From Perca fluviatilis (Eukaryota > Chordata > Actinopteri > Perciformes > Percidae), in NCBI RefSeq assembly GCF_010015445.1, contig NC_053121.1, forward strand, positions 31,671,434 through 31,735,433: DNA of 64,000 nt, read 5' to 3'. Below are positions 26,858-38,590 of this stretch, in pieces. Below the pieces are notes generated by a model. The model searched no databases and was not told the DNA's origin. It saw only the letters and a list, made by a program, of their open reading frames with translations. Positions within the stretch are counted from its first letter, which is position 1, and every line of letters begins with the position of its first letter. A program made the position numbers and the translations under genes.

Positions 26858-28680
26858 TGAACATCACATAGCTGCTGACACATTGTGGACCTTTCAGCCT
26901 TAGTAGGGTTTGATGTCTTCATATGGTCACAGTAGGAGCGATAAATTACAGAAGGCCTATTCTCTCTGTTCACCACATGGTTGTCGTCATGTGTAGGCAT
27001 GCATCTGATTTTTAAACGTGGTTCCTGCTCCAAACGCATATCATTCCCAATCAATTTTGTCACAGCTAGATGTGAAATGATTAGCTAATGTTGTGCAGCG
27101 TCAACTAGCTTCACTCTTTACAAAACAAAGAAAAGTAGACCACCCAAAAAACTGCAATGCTAAAATACATACAGTATGCCTGAATAAAACTGCCAGCATT
27201 AATGCCATTTTATACATACTGAGCTACACAGGAACACTACATATTTCATCATCTGTGCACCAATCATCATGCATGAAAGAGAAAAATAGAAAAGCAGAAC
27301 GGTAAGCCAAAAGGTTTTCCCTCAGACCTTAAAAGCATTACATTATGTATCGATTCTGCTGTCGATGGTAGTCTTGTGATATGAGTCATAAGGCTATTTC
27401 TGTCCCTGCACGGTAGCAATAAACACAACCAAGCTGCCCCGAGATCTTTCCCTCTGACATTATTAGGAGCTACAACTGTGTGAGACTCAACATGGTGTAA
27501 AAACAAACCAAATGTCAGCACCGTTGCCCAAGCGCCTCTGCTATAGCCAACAGCAAATGTAATGAAAGCTTGGAAGGGTCTGTTAGTACGCCGCTGACCT
27601 TTTATACATTTATTGTTCTCCTGACATTTCTCCAAGATGGAGGAGGTGAAAAACAGAATGAGGTGCTAAGGCAGAAATCCGGATTTTCAACTTCCATCCC
27701 CCCTCCCCTTTAGAGAATGACTTTCATCGATCCAAACTCTTGGACTTTAGTGAGGGTCGATGCTCTGTGATTGCCAACACTAACTAACTTGCTGCTGGTC
27801 TCTCTGTAGACGTGATACCGTTTTTATTAGCTTTTAGTGGAAAGTGAAAGAATTTCTAATATTCTGTTCACAGGCCTGTTTTTCTTTTCCTTTGGAACAA
27901 AATAGTTAACATTAAATTGGTGTTTTTCTAGGTCTTTCATTGTCTCAATATGGCGGCACTGTAGTCAAAGTTCAGCAGAAAGACATGCTCACAAAATCAT
28001 TATTTAATCCTAATGGAGTGAGACTTCCTAATGATGACAACTTCCAAGTTAAACATCAGTGTGCGAAACCAAAGGACCACGCCGGGAAAAGCATGCAGTC
28101 ACAAAGGAGGAAGCTCACATGCACTCTTGTTCGTTAGCCCAGTTGACCTATAAATTAGCTATACCATAATGCTATTCTTGTGACACAATAGACATGGATC
28201 TTCTCACATCTATTGTTTTTCATTGTAGTTATATTGAGTAGTGTTGTATTGCAACGTTTTCGCAAAACACACATGATAAGCATTAGTAACTGCCACAGGG
28301 TAGCCAAATGGGTGCCATGCCATTGGTCCGACGGTCCATTATTCTGAAACTCCAATAGTTTGAAAAACTTCCCACTGGAGCGAAAGCCCATAGTCCGACG
28401 GACTGTTATCACTAAAACAAAAGCCCACTTCCGTTTATTTAACTTAGTTGATAGAAGAGCTGTTAAAGCTAAATATAGGCTGAAATGAAAAGTCTTTCTT
28501 TAGGATTCATACAAAGTCCTACGTTATGATTTACCTCATGATTTATAAGTTAGCTGTTAAATTGAGCAATATCTTAATAGTCTGGAAAGTAGCAAGGCCG
28601 GTGTCTAAACTCCAACTCAAGAATGTGTATTTTTGGAGCAACAAAGCTTTGGAAAAAATGGGCTGTGGTTTTTGGGATAA

Positions 28681-29320
28681 GGCTATGTTCACACTTGGCG
28701 CCTTTTTTTAAGCTGCCAGCTTCTGTTTTACATTATAATATGGAGAAAACCGTGTTTTCAAAAATGTCCAGAGTGCTTTTTCAAACGCCACCGCCGACGT
28801 CTTTTTGAAGTTGAAAAAAATTCAACAAAAAAAAACGCCATACGTCAAGCGCTTTTCACAGCCGACCAATAACAATAACAAGCGGAGTGGCCAGACCTGT
28901 CGTTTTCATAACAACAAGAATAAAAATGGAGTCGGAGCACAGCGAGTTATATGATATGACCAGGCACTCCCTGTTCAGGGAACTCACTTTGTTTTATGTA
29001 ACGTTAGCAGCACCACTTTCTCTCTCTCTCTGTTCTTTCTCTAGCTCGCTCCACCACTTTGCTTTATTTAATGCTAGCATTAGCACCGCTTTCTCTCTCT
29101 GTTCTTTCTCTAGCTCGCTCCACCGCTTTGTTTGATCTAACGTTAGCATCGCTACACATAGCGCTCTAGCTAGGATACTGTAGCAGTAGCTGTTGTTATA
29201 GCAACAAAAGACACTCTCGGCTGCTTTTTGGAATAAAAACGCTGCCAGCTTTTTTTTCACTACAAAAGTGCCCAAGTCAACTTTTTATTGTCAAAAAAGA
29301 CGCCAAGTGTGAACATAGCC
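28681..29320. mobile_element. PIF/Harbinger-type MITE with TAA duplication
   Basis: GGCTATGTTCACACTTGGCG at 28681 is matched by CGCCAAGTGTGAACATAGCC ending at 29320. TAA flanks both sides (28678-28680 and 29321-29323), the 3-bp TWA duplication typical of PIF/Harbinger. The interior contains a short ATG frame starting MESEHSELYDM at 28927 and a diverged tandem duplication of about 70 bases. No transposase or Myb-like protein is complete. Confidence 0.85.
29003..29150 (+). repeat. Internal tandem duplication in the Harbinger-type MITE
   Basis: Two copies of a unit with the core GTTCTTTCTCTAGCTCGCTC followed by CACC(A/G)CTTTG lie about 70 bases apart, each bounded by GCTAGC or GTTAGC strings. 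The copies differ at a few positions and in the length of the CT run. Confidence 0.7.
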
Positions 29321-29856
29321 TAAGGGGACATTTTACAAACTACTGGGGTTTTGGAATAATGGGCCTTAAAGACCTATGGGCAGGCCTATCTTTGTGCCAG
29401 TCAACATTCTTGCTATTGTACATCCATTATCATCTTCTGCAAAAATCTACTGCACCACTAGGCTATAACCATGAGTTCTACACCTTGACTGACATAAAGC
29501 AACATTAAAGAGGTAAGCTAGCTGGCTCACCTGCGAAAAACATGTGGGCTATCTATCTAATCTTTGACATCATTTGTCATTCATGATAAACAGTAGTTAC
29601 TCTGATATTTTAACCCATTTCAGCCAATGAGATGTTGCATTCAGCATTTTATTTTTCTTTGTTTTAAAACACATTTTTGAAGTTCCTCTCCTAAGAAGGT
29701 TACAGACATAGTCAAACATGTGTGCCTTGTACAGTATGATTGATTTTTGTTGAAAAGTAAAGCCATTAGTCCAAAAATTGTGATACACATGTATTTTATT
29801 TTTTTATTTTTTTTTATTTGTTTGTTTGTTGTTTTTTGCAATAAAAGCAAAATAGA

Positions 29857-29890
29857 AATATATATATATATATAAAATATATATATATAC
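29857..29890. repeat. (AT)n tract
   Basis: Two AT runs separated by AAA, downstream of a T-rich stretch at 29795-29840. Confidence 0.9.
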
Positions 29891-30396
29891 AATTGTGTCC
29901 TCAAAATTATAAATTATAATATTAAAATGTATGGTGCTGTCACTCATTTTCTACAATGTAGACATTTGTGTTAAGATGGAATATTTGAATTTATTGTGTT
30001 ATTGTTTGAACATTCATGGGTGAAGTTTATGCACTAGTTTATGTACTAGCGCTGGGCAATCTGAGAGGAAGTGATCTAGCGAGAAGGGGGAAACAGCTGC
30101 TTAATAATTCAGGATGCTGAAATTAAAAAGTGAATTTGCTGGGCGCGTTATTAAAAGGAGGTGTAATTACTTCAGAACTCCATGTCACCACTTCAATAAC
30201 AGGCGCCTAATTTGGTTACTGCCACCTCATGTGTAATTGGTGAAGATCTTGCACACAAAGAGAGGTCCGACTGCACAAAGTCCCCCACTACACACCGGAT
30301 TCAATAAGAGGAAACCTCGGAAAATGATAACTGGGATCTGGTTATTTGACACAGAGTTAGAGACAATAGCCTGCTTGTGGGTGTATGTACAGATCA

Positions 30397-30398
<2 letters not shown>

Positions 30399-30468
<70 letters not shown>
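30399..30468. repeat. (GT)n microsatellite
   Basis: A perfect run of about 35 GT units. Confidence 0.97.
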
Positions 30469-30470
<2 letters not shown>

Positions 30471-33400
30471 TCATTTATCTATATATGCCTCTGTTATTAA
30501 AGGGGGCCTAGTGTTGACATCTTTCCTCAGGAATTCTGGTGATCTCATTCTGTTGATGTATTATTTATTTTATTTTTTTTATTTAAACGTAAGCTTTAAT
30601 TAATAGTTTTCTCTCAAAACAATATATCAAACATATTTAGAAATTATGGGGGAAATGCATTCTGGCAGAAAGCACAAAATAAACTAAATATGGTTGTTAA
30701 AGGAATTTATCTAATGCGGAACAACTTTTGGAGGATACTGTAGGATTCATTTATTTTTTTAAGGTAATTAAAATAACCAAACAATAGTTAAGGTAATTTT
30801 TAACTAAATGTTGTAGATTGTTTTGAAATGAGCTCATCAAAAGTGCATCACTCAGACCGGCTGCTTTCCTTTAGCTTGACCCTGTCAAATCAACAGTGTA
30901 TGTGTAGCATGCATCCATATTGGAACTGGACTCCTTCCCTCCACAGGCACTCCATCACAAAACAGAGGGAGTTGCTACCAGATGGTTAAACAAACACATC
31001 GCCCAACTGCCCATAACTCAAATCCACTTAGCACCCTCTTGTCAACATGTCTCTCGCTCGTTCCCTACCTCTCCCGTCTTTGGTGTATGAAGAGGAGAGG
31101 TGAGAGGAAGGAAGGGAGGAAAAAAAAAAAAAGAAGTAATGCGGAAATAATGAGAATCAGCAAGAAATTCCTGGGGGGTGTGTTTAATTTTAATCACCAA
31201 GACTATCCATCCTCGGTAGCTCTCGTCTCCCCCTCTCTCCCCCAGGTGTATTGAAATGAAGGGGGATAGCAAGAGCACCTGGAGTGACAGCGCGTGTAAA
31301 GGTCACAGAGACAAAGTCCAAATGTGATGTTTGACTCAGGCTTTTTTGAGAGCTCTCAGGGAGGCGCCCAGGACGTAGGCCAGGGGTTAAGAGTTTGTAG
31401 GTCTCCGGGTCACACAATTTTCCCTTTTCCCTTGGCCTCATCCCTGCGCTTAAAACCTCAATGGTGTACTTGAGAGTGTAATTTATTATCCTGTGTGCTG
31501 TCCAGCTTGGACAAGAAGTTGGGAGCAGAGAATTAAGCTTCCCACTTCTGAGGACATAATGTATTTTCTCTCTTTTTATTGGACATAAGAACATCATATC
31601 TTTTTAAGAGCCCAGATTTTTTTTAAACGTATGCAACATGATTTACTGTACAATGATTGCAGACACATTTTAGTTGTTTTTCTTTATCAAACATTAGATT
31701 GTAAGTGTATTAACTTAATGTTATTATTAAAGGTTATCTTGCAAAGATTTATTTTTCCATGAGTATTTTTATTTATTTATGGACTCTTTTGTTTAACCTC
31801 TGTCATGTATGCTTTGTGCCAAAATGCAATGCTTCTCCATTAACAGTGTATTTGCAGAACATGCCTCAGCCACAAAGCTTTGCAGAATGTTTAATTCATC
31901 TCAGCTTTTTTCTAACTCGTCTTGCTTGTAAGATGAGGCAGCACAGTTTTGTTTTTCTTAAAGATTTATCTCATGAGTGCCATTCCAACAAGGGATGCGA
32001 CTAAGTGAAAGATTAAGGCATCCTGTATAGTATCTTCCACCATGTTGATAGTGCAGCCTTGCAGCGTGTCAGCACAGGTGAAAAGGTGAAAAGATAAGCA
32101 TTATCTTGGACACACAATTGTCAAAGGCATGGATAATTGACATGCATGCCACCAAGAGAACGCCTGCTGATGACAGCCAAACTGCATTTGGCCCTTGGAA
32201 TGTGCAGAGGCCATTTTCAGACATCTGAACATCAAACGGTGCTCAGCTCTGTCAATCTAATAGCTCTGGATATGGGATTTATTGGCTCTCACAGGCCAAA
32301 AGGGAGACGCGGGGCAAAAGCAAAACCAGATTTTCTCTCCCATATCAGTTTCTCCTCTGTCAGTCATGCTCTTCTAAGAGTGCTTCGGAAAAGAGGTGTG
32401 TTATATTACTACTTTAGATTAACTAGATGAAAATTAGTTCATATAGATGCTCCTATGCTCAACTATAGATCATCTAAAGAATATGCTAAATAATATAATA
32501 TATAAAACATAATAAAATAACAATGAACATAACAAATAACCTAAACCTAAATCTAACTTAACTGTAATTTTCAGCATTAGGTGAGAAGTGTGTGTTGACG
32601 ATGGGTAACATTTGCAAACTATTTAGAGGAGGGATTTACTGATCATCTTGGTGGGTCTTCAGAGATCGTGTTGCACATAGCAAAAATCAGCTGCACACTT
32701 GCGTCATTAAACTTTATTCAGGCTCGTGACACAAACATGAGCTGCAGGGCTAGTCGAACAGCAAAGTTAGTTGCTGATGAAAACGAATGACAGGCGACCA
32801 AATATGGAGAAGAAAACGGGGCCAAAAGCTAAGGACACGATTAGGGTTCGTAGTCCTCGAGCCTTGATAAAGACGAGGTTCTCACGGAGAAAGATGGAAC
32901 CAAGAAGAGTTCTATTTATCTCTGTTAGCCCTCCGAAAAAAAACCTGTCCCTGCTTAGATAGCCTTGCCAATGTGCCATGATGTCATCCCCCTGGCGTCC
33001 AGTGATTGATGCACCCTGGCTGCCAGCTCTGCACAAGCAGGAGGCGGGGGAGTGGGGATAGGAGATTGAGGTGGGGAAGGGCTACATTTTCCACAGATAG
33101 AGACATCCAAATGTGAACGTAGCCCAGCGTGGGGTCGGTTCAGAGCTCAGGCCAATACGCTGCATACCTGCAGAGTCCAGGCTCCCTACGGTCGGTCAGT
33201 TTTGATGTTTCAAAGGTGTTCACGAGCAGGGGATAGTGGTGATGGTCTTGCTGGCGGTAGTTTGATGGAGACGCAATGGGGGGAAAAGGCCCGGCTCTGA
33301 TTATGTACGTCTACTCCATCTTCCCTCTGAGTTCTGTTACACATCAAGGAAGAGGGAAGGAGGGAGGGAGTCGAGAGATGGAAGGGGTTATTGTGAGTGG

Positions 33401-34954
33401 AAGAGTAAGTGTTTCGCAGATAGTCACAGAGACGTGCTGAGATGAACTCAACGGGGAGCCCCCGTCCTCTTGTCAGCAGGCCAAGTTAGTTCTGGTGCTT
33501 TAACGGCTCTATCATATGCTGTTTCATGACGTTTAGTTATTCGCGTTCAAAGGGAGATACAGCTGAGATACAATGTTTTCCAGTCTTCAAATTGTTCAGT
33601 TTCATGTGTGTTCAGTTATTTTAAGATACAGAGGCATAGCATTTTTTTCAATTCTTATGTTTTATTCATGCATGTAAATGTGGAGTGGAAAGTAGCAGGG
33701 AGTGCAGAACATAAACATAAATAGAAACCATTAGTGAACATGCCAAATACAAAAAAATCACACCCTCATTGCTCGATCCTGTGTGGAGCTGCAGACATCC
33801 AGTTTGTCTGACTCAGTGTATGGAAAAAATGAAGTTCCCCTGCAAAACACATCATAATGTGTTATTCCTCCTTATGGATTTGAACACTGTCATATTTTGC
33901 TAAAACCTTTAAGAAAAAGCAGTTCAACTCCTCACCAATGTGACCCTTAAATGCAGTGTTTCCCAGAGGTGGTCATTATTACCATGGTACCAATAGTGAA
34001 AAATAAACATCCACGTTGACAAAAAAGTCAATGATCCTTCACTGAATGTGTAAATGAGTAAACGCAACCTCACGCTTTTCAACTCAGTATCGACAGATTC
34101 ACAATTAATAAGAGCCTGTTTTCTGTTCTCTTCATCAAACGGTTACACAGGATGTAAAACGGTGTTTATTCAAAACTTAAATGTGCTTCTGACTGATTGG
34201 CCCAGTTGGTCTAGTGTAACATCAGAATGTATGGTACCTTTTTGTTCACCATCTGTTCCCAAACAGCCAATGTTGACATTGTCTTAGTAGCACATGTGGT
34301 CAGTTTGCATCCACATATACAGTCTATATAATCTACACTCAAATAGTTTTGTATTTGGTAGTTGATGCAATATCTAACGGCTCGTCTCTTTGAGAAGACA
34401 CCAACACCAGCATTTACACAACAGTAGTATACTTCCCCATCATGGTCGGAAAAGGTTACTTTGAGAAGTAATGAGTGACAAGTTACAACGTTATTAAAAG
34501 TAATAAGAGTGTGAATACAATATTTTGCTTAGGGCATCACCTTCAATTCTTTGAAAATGCCATATGAGGAGGCAGTCGGCAATCAAATTAGCAGCATGTT
34601 ACAACTTGAGATGCTGAAATCTTTAACTTCATATTGTCTTCACTCTGAGGTCTAACGGCATTTTCAAATATCTTCTTAAATTTACCTTTTTAAGGTATTT
34701 GCATAAAACCGATCCCCATGTGTTTCACATCAAAATGTTCAGAACAAACTCAGCTTTCCGTATAGTGACACCCAGATTTTTTTCTATAGTGTAAAGAGAT
34801 AATTTAGCGCTAAAGCTGAAACGTTGATGTTGGCTTTTTGAAAGTCCTCAAATCTCTTTTGAAAACGAACCTTAACTTATGATGTGTTGTACGAATTGTT
34901 TTGGTGCTTGAATAGAGTTTACCAAAGTCTTATGTTATATATGATTAAACAGCC

Positions 34955-35430
34955 TGTTCTCATGAACCATTTGTTGAAAAAGCTACGAAAAGTTAAGCAC
35001 TCTAATTCGTAAGCATTCCACGTTTTTTTTTGCTGTATTCACTACATTGACGGCCGCTGTAAGAAAGCAGCTGGCCTCGCTGGGAGGAGGTCAGGGTGGA
35101 TGAGTGGGCGTTAACATACAGGACTTTCAAGCCAGAGAGCAGAGTTCGCTTCCCGGGGAAAACTAAAGTCTTTCACCCAGGAAATGTGCGTTCCTTAGGA
35201 GGGTTTTTATCCAAACCACGATATTTTTCCAAATCTTAACTGGTTTAGGTTTTGGTGCCTAATCTTAATTTTTGTCATGGCAAAACAGTCATATTTTGTG
35301 GACTAAATTTAACCGTAATGTCCGGTGAAACGACTGCCAGCTTGCGGTGTTTTGTAGCCGGCTCAAAGTCACCTATTTTCGGGTAACTGAACCACCAACT
35401 ACTGTTGATACAACGGAGGTCTGTAGCTGG
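34955..35430. mobile_element. Probable interspersed fish repeat, class unknown
   Basis: Strings such as TTCTCATGAACCATTTGTTG, CGAAAAGTTAAGCACTC and ATCCAAACCACGATATTTTT occur together in an abundant fish repeat (recalled). Neither end could be fixed and no target duplication was found. Confidence 0.5.
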
Positions 35431-36192
35431 ATGGATGGAGACAGTTTTAGTTTTGTCCTAAATTCTGATCTATTGCTTCTTCAATCCTTTTAAATGTCCT
35501 AAACTTATTCCTAAAGGTCACACACTTACTTCAGTGACCTACATTTTTATACAGGTTGTTTTTCACCTTTAACATAACCACAATATAAGTATTCACTATG
35601 AGCAGCGGTAGCTTAATTTAGCTTTTTTAGTTGAGTTTTGTGAATTTAGACTCCGTTTTTGATGCTTGTGTTTAGATGCACAGTGTTTTGGTCCCTGTGC
35701 ACTCTGCAGGTATTTATGCTTTAAGTGTGGATGTTTGTGTGCATGCCTTGAATTAGCCATATACATGTTTGTGTGCTTGTCAATTTGTTGACATGCAGAG
35801 TGCTGCATATGTGTCAGAGGGAAGGTATCCACTGCTACACAATCAGTATCTGCCCCTGCTCCTTTTCACTGTGGTCCGGCAAGTGAGACTGAACATGAGG
35901 CGCAGGGAATTGAGGTGCATTGATCTGTCCTCTGCAGCGTCTCGCTGGACTGGTGAAATCATTAACCTCGCTGGCACAGACACAGGAAGCAACAACAGAG
36001 TATCTTTGAGAGGTTAATTAAAAAGAAAAGCACAAGGGGGAAGGGCAGGGGTGTATTCACCAGGGAAAAGTGCACTGACTTCCAAATGAGCTCACTCCAA
36101 TAGCTTAGCGTGCAATAGAATACAAGGAGTAACTGTTTTTCTTTTTCTTCATGAAACAAATCAACCAGGTGATCCCAGGTTGAAGCTGCTTT

Positions 36193-36379
36193 AAAGATTA
36201 TTTTTTGGGGGTTTTCCGCCTTTAATTTGACAGAACAGCTAGGAGAGAAAGGGGAGAGAGAGAGGGAAGACATGCAGAAAATTGACACAGGTTGGATCCA
36301 AACCCTGGACCTCTGCGTCAAGGCATAAACCTCTCGGTATATGTGCGCCTGCTCTACCCACTGAGCCAACCCAGCCACA
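36193..36379 (-). mobile_element. tRNA-derived SINE with 17-bp target-site duplication
   Basis: On the - strand the head reads TTGGCTCAGTGGGTAGAGCA (A box), then GCGCACATATACCGAGAGG and a B-box-like GGTTTGGATCC. The tail runs through CTTCCCTCTCTCTCTCCCC to a T-rich end. The string CAGGTTGAAGCTGCTTT flanks it exactly at 36176-36192 and 36380-36396. It differs from the SINE in pcgf1 in its body, so it belongs to a second family. Confidence 0.88.
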
Positions 36380-36607
36380 CAGGTTGAAGCTGCTTTTTTT
36401 TCCTTCCAGTTATAAACAACAGATGGAAATTATACGAGATAATATACACAGTCAAATGTACCAAAAGTTTCATGACAAATGATGTTTTAGCCTATAACCA
36501 GGCCCTGCAGTGGGTATCAGGCTGTGCTGTCATAAATCTACTGGGCCCCATGACAGACAACACCATTCTCTAACTTACCTTTAAGCTGCCTTTAACTCTT
36601 ACTCTCA

Positions 36608-36989
36608 CCCGTGCAGAGAGCACTCGGAGGCTTGACCCGGCCTTGTATCTACTTTGTTTCTGCTTAGGCTAAACTGTCGTGGTTGGCCCCACTGGATTGA
36701 TAGAAAGTATTTTCTTAATGCCCTGGCCCGCTCAGTTGTCCAGCCATCATCCCTACTTATCTAACATAACTAGTCTTACAAATAGTAACTCATGATACTG
36801 GAACATTTTTCAAAGCATTCCTAGTGCACCTTTAAAACATTCTTGAATCACCCAAGCACAGAGCAGATACTCTGCAGCATGATCCGACCTTATATCTACA
36901 TTGTATGTGCTCAGGTTAAACTACAGCTGCTGGCCCAACTGGCTTGATAGGCAACTTTACCTGAATGCCATGGCTCACTCAGTTGTCCA
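36608..36989. repeat. Diverged direct repeat, two units about 245 bases apart
   Basis: Unit 1 (about 36608-36742) and unit 2 (about 36851-36989) align along their length: GACCCGGCCTTGTATCTAC against GATCCGACCTTATATCTAC, GCTTAGGCTAAACT against GCTCAGGTTAAACT, GGCCCCACTGGATTGATAG against GGCCCAACTGGCTTGATAG, and CTCAGTTGTCCA in both. It may be an old tandem duplication or a repeat with internal units. Confidence 0.75.
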
Positions 36990-36996
36990 AGCCAAG

Positions 36997-38072
36997 CAAC
37001 GGCCAATAATCTCCCTCAGCTTCTTCATCTTTGGAAGCTACAAAGCACACACTCCTATCTGCCACATCACGTAAGGCTAACTAGCATGCAAGATAATGGA
37101 GAGTAGATACGTCAAAGAAGCGTGTTTAAAACGTTAAATTACAAAGGGTTGGACTGTGTAAAACGTATTGCAATATTCTGTGGACTTTTAATTTCCAGTA
37201 TGGGACCAACATTTACAGTATTTACGCTCGTATTTGATGAGTTTCTGTAAGTGGCGCTCAGATTATAAACTCCAGTGTTCTACACAGTAGATAAAAACAA
37301 AATCATCCTAATGTCTACACGTACAATGACTTCAAAATTCAAGCAATAACATGGCCAGACGTTGAATGAATGAAATGCCATTCAGCTGAGAGACCTTCAG
37401 TTTCTGTCAGTTCCCAGTAGGTGTGACAGCTTCAAGACAAACAGAGGCTGATGTTTAAATGTCAATAACATGTCAGATCAGCCTGTGTGATGAGGTTTGT
37501 GAGTCGCCATCGATAAGGCCGGTGCTGAGAAATTTTGCACTATTTCAGCTTCACGGGACAGTGACACAAAGTGAACCAAACATTTTGGCAGACCTTGTCG
37601 ACAGCGATAGCTCGAGTTCTGCCTGAATTCATACATTCTTTATGAATTTGTTATTGAAAAGTCTCATTATGTTCATCAAACACATATTGGGACCAACGAT
37701 TCTTTACCCAATATTGCTTACAGTACAAGAGACATTATTTAAGAAGGCACTTCATTGGATTACATCCACACAGAGCAATGAGTTGTTTTATTAGCTTGCT
37801 GCGGTTGTTTACAGCATAAATAGGTTAGGTGTTTGCGATTGTGTGAAAATGTGATGTGGATCAACTTGATAGGCCTGTTGAGTGGTGTTATTGCAGTCTG
37901 CGGTACCTGGGAACACTCGGGAAATGATGCTCCCCCTGTCAGCGCTGCAAAGCCCCTCTGCCTCTGGATCTATGGGTAATTACTGGGATTCTGCTGACTC
38001 AGGACACACACAAACCCATATGAACACAACAAAAACCCTACATGCATGAAAAACAGCTCACATATGAACACA
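36997..38072. other. Intergenic, nothing recognised
   Basis: No repeats with visible ends and no credible coding sequence. Confidence 0.55.
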
Positions 38073-38080
38073 GACACACC

Positions 38081-38582
38081 CATAGGCGCACTGGCAATCT
38101 GGCAGTTCTGGCAAATGCCAGAAGGACCGATGCACTCTTGGGCCGATTTGGGCCGCTGGAAAAAAGAAAAAAATGCGGCAGCACTGGCATTTGACAAAAA
38201 TATGCAAGACTGTATGGCTGCGGCCTGGAGCCTCCCGTCTGGTGCAATCAGGCTTCTACTTTTCAAAATAAAAGCTTGCGTCTGGTCCGCTCCGTCTTCA
38301 TACTTTGGTGTTTTGGGTGTTTAAGTATGTAATAATATGTTTTAAATATGCAAGCATTTCCATTCTATTCTAAGATGGTGGCATGGTAGTTTAATTGAAG
38401 GTTTTATGAATTGTGTGTATTATTTAATTATGAAAGCCTATAAATGCGACTCATGTTGCTGGTGCCATAATCTCACGTGAGCCTGGTTTTTGCAATTATA
38501 AAGCAAATAATGTCCCCATCTGAAACTGGGCCGGTAAGGGACGAAATTGCCAGGGCCGAATTTTTATCCCAGTCCGCCCCTG
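38081..38582. mobile_element. hAT-type MITE with exact 8-bp target duplication
   Basis: The ends CATAGGCGCACTGG and CCAGTCCGCCCCTG are imperfect inverted repeats. GACACACC flanks the element exactly at 38073-38080 and 38583-38590; an 8-bp duplication is diagnostic for hAT. The interior has no open transposase. The left first bases (CATAGG against CAGGGG) show decay of the terminus. Confidence 0.88.
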
Positions 38583-38590
38583 GACACACC

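Larger units (their letters stand above)
21521..28333. other. Intergenic, no gene recognised; several candidate regulatory blocks
   Basis: The stretches at about 22200-22530, 23440-24260, 26340-26600 and 27310-27640 have higher GC, few repeats and scattered ATTAAT-type cores. Frames across them show no known domain. Confidence 0.55.
28334..29365. mobile_element. Inverted-repeat element interrupted by a Harbinger-type MITE
   Basis: GTCCATTATTCTGAAACTCC and onward at 28334-28368 is mirrored at 29331-29365 (ACTACTGGGGTTTTGGAATA region), about 35 bp of imperfect inverted repeat. Removing the 640-bp inner element and one TAA leaves a host element of about 390 bp, with a further CCGACGG string near 28328 and 28394. 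The family looks like a common fish repeat (recalled). Confidence 0.6.
29366..34954. other. Intergenic, no gene recognised
   Basis: Contains one GT array and AT tracts. About 30040-30330, 31140-31600 and 32130-32430 are candidate conserved noncoding blocks by composition. The 135-codon minus-strand frame at 31190-31597 has no recognisable domain. Confidence 0.55.

Noticed and set aside
27267..27635. A 122-codon minus-strand frame
   Set aside because: No known family resemblance and no gene context.
31190..31597. A 135-codon minus-strand frame
   Set aside because: No recognisable domain, splice sites or promoter. It lies in a block that looks regulatory by composition.
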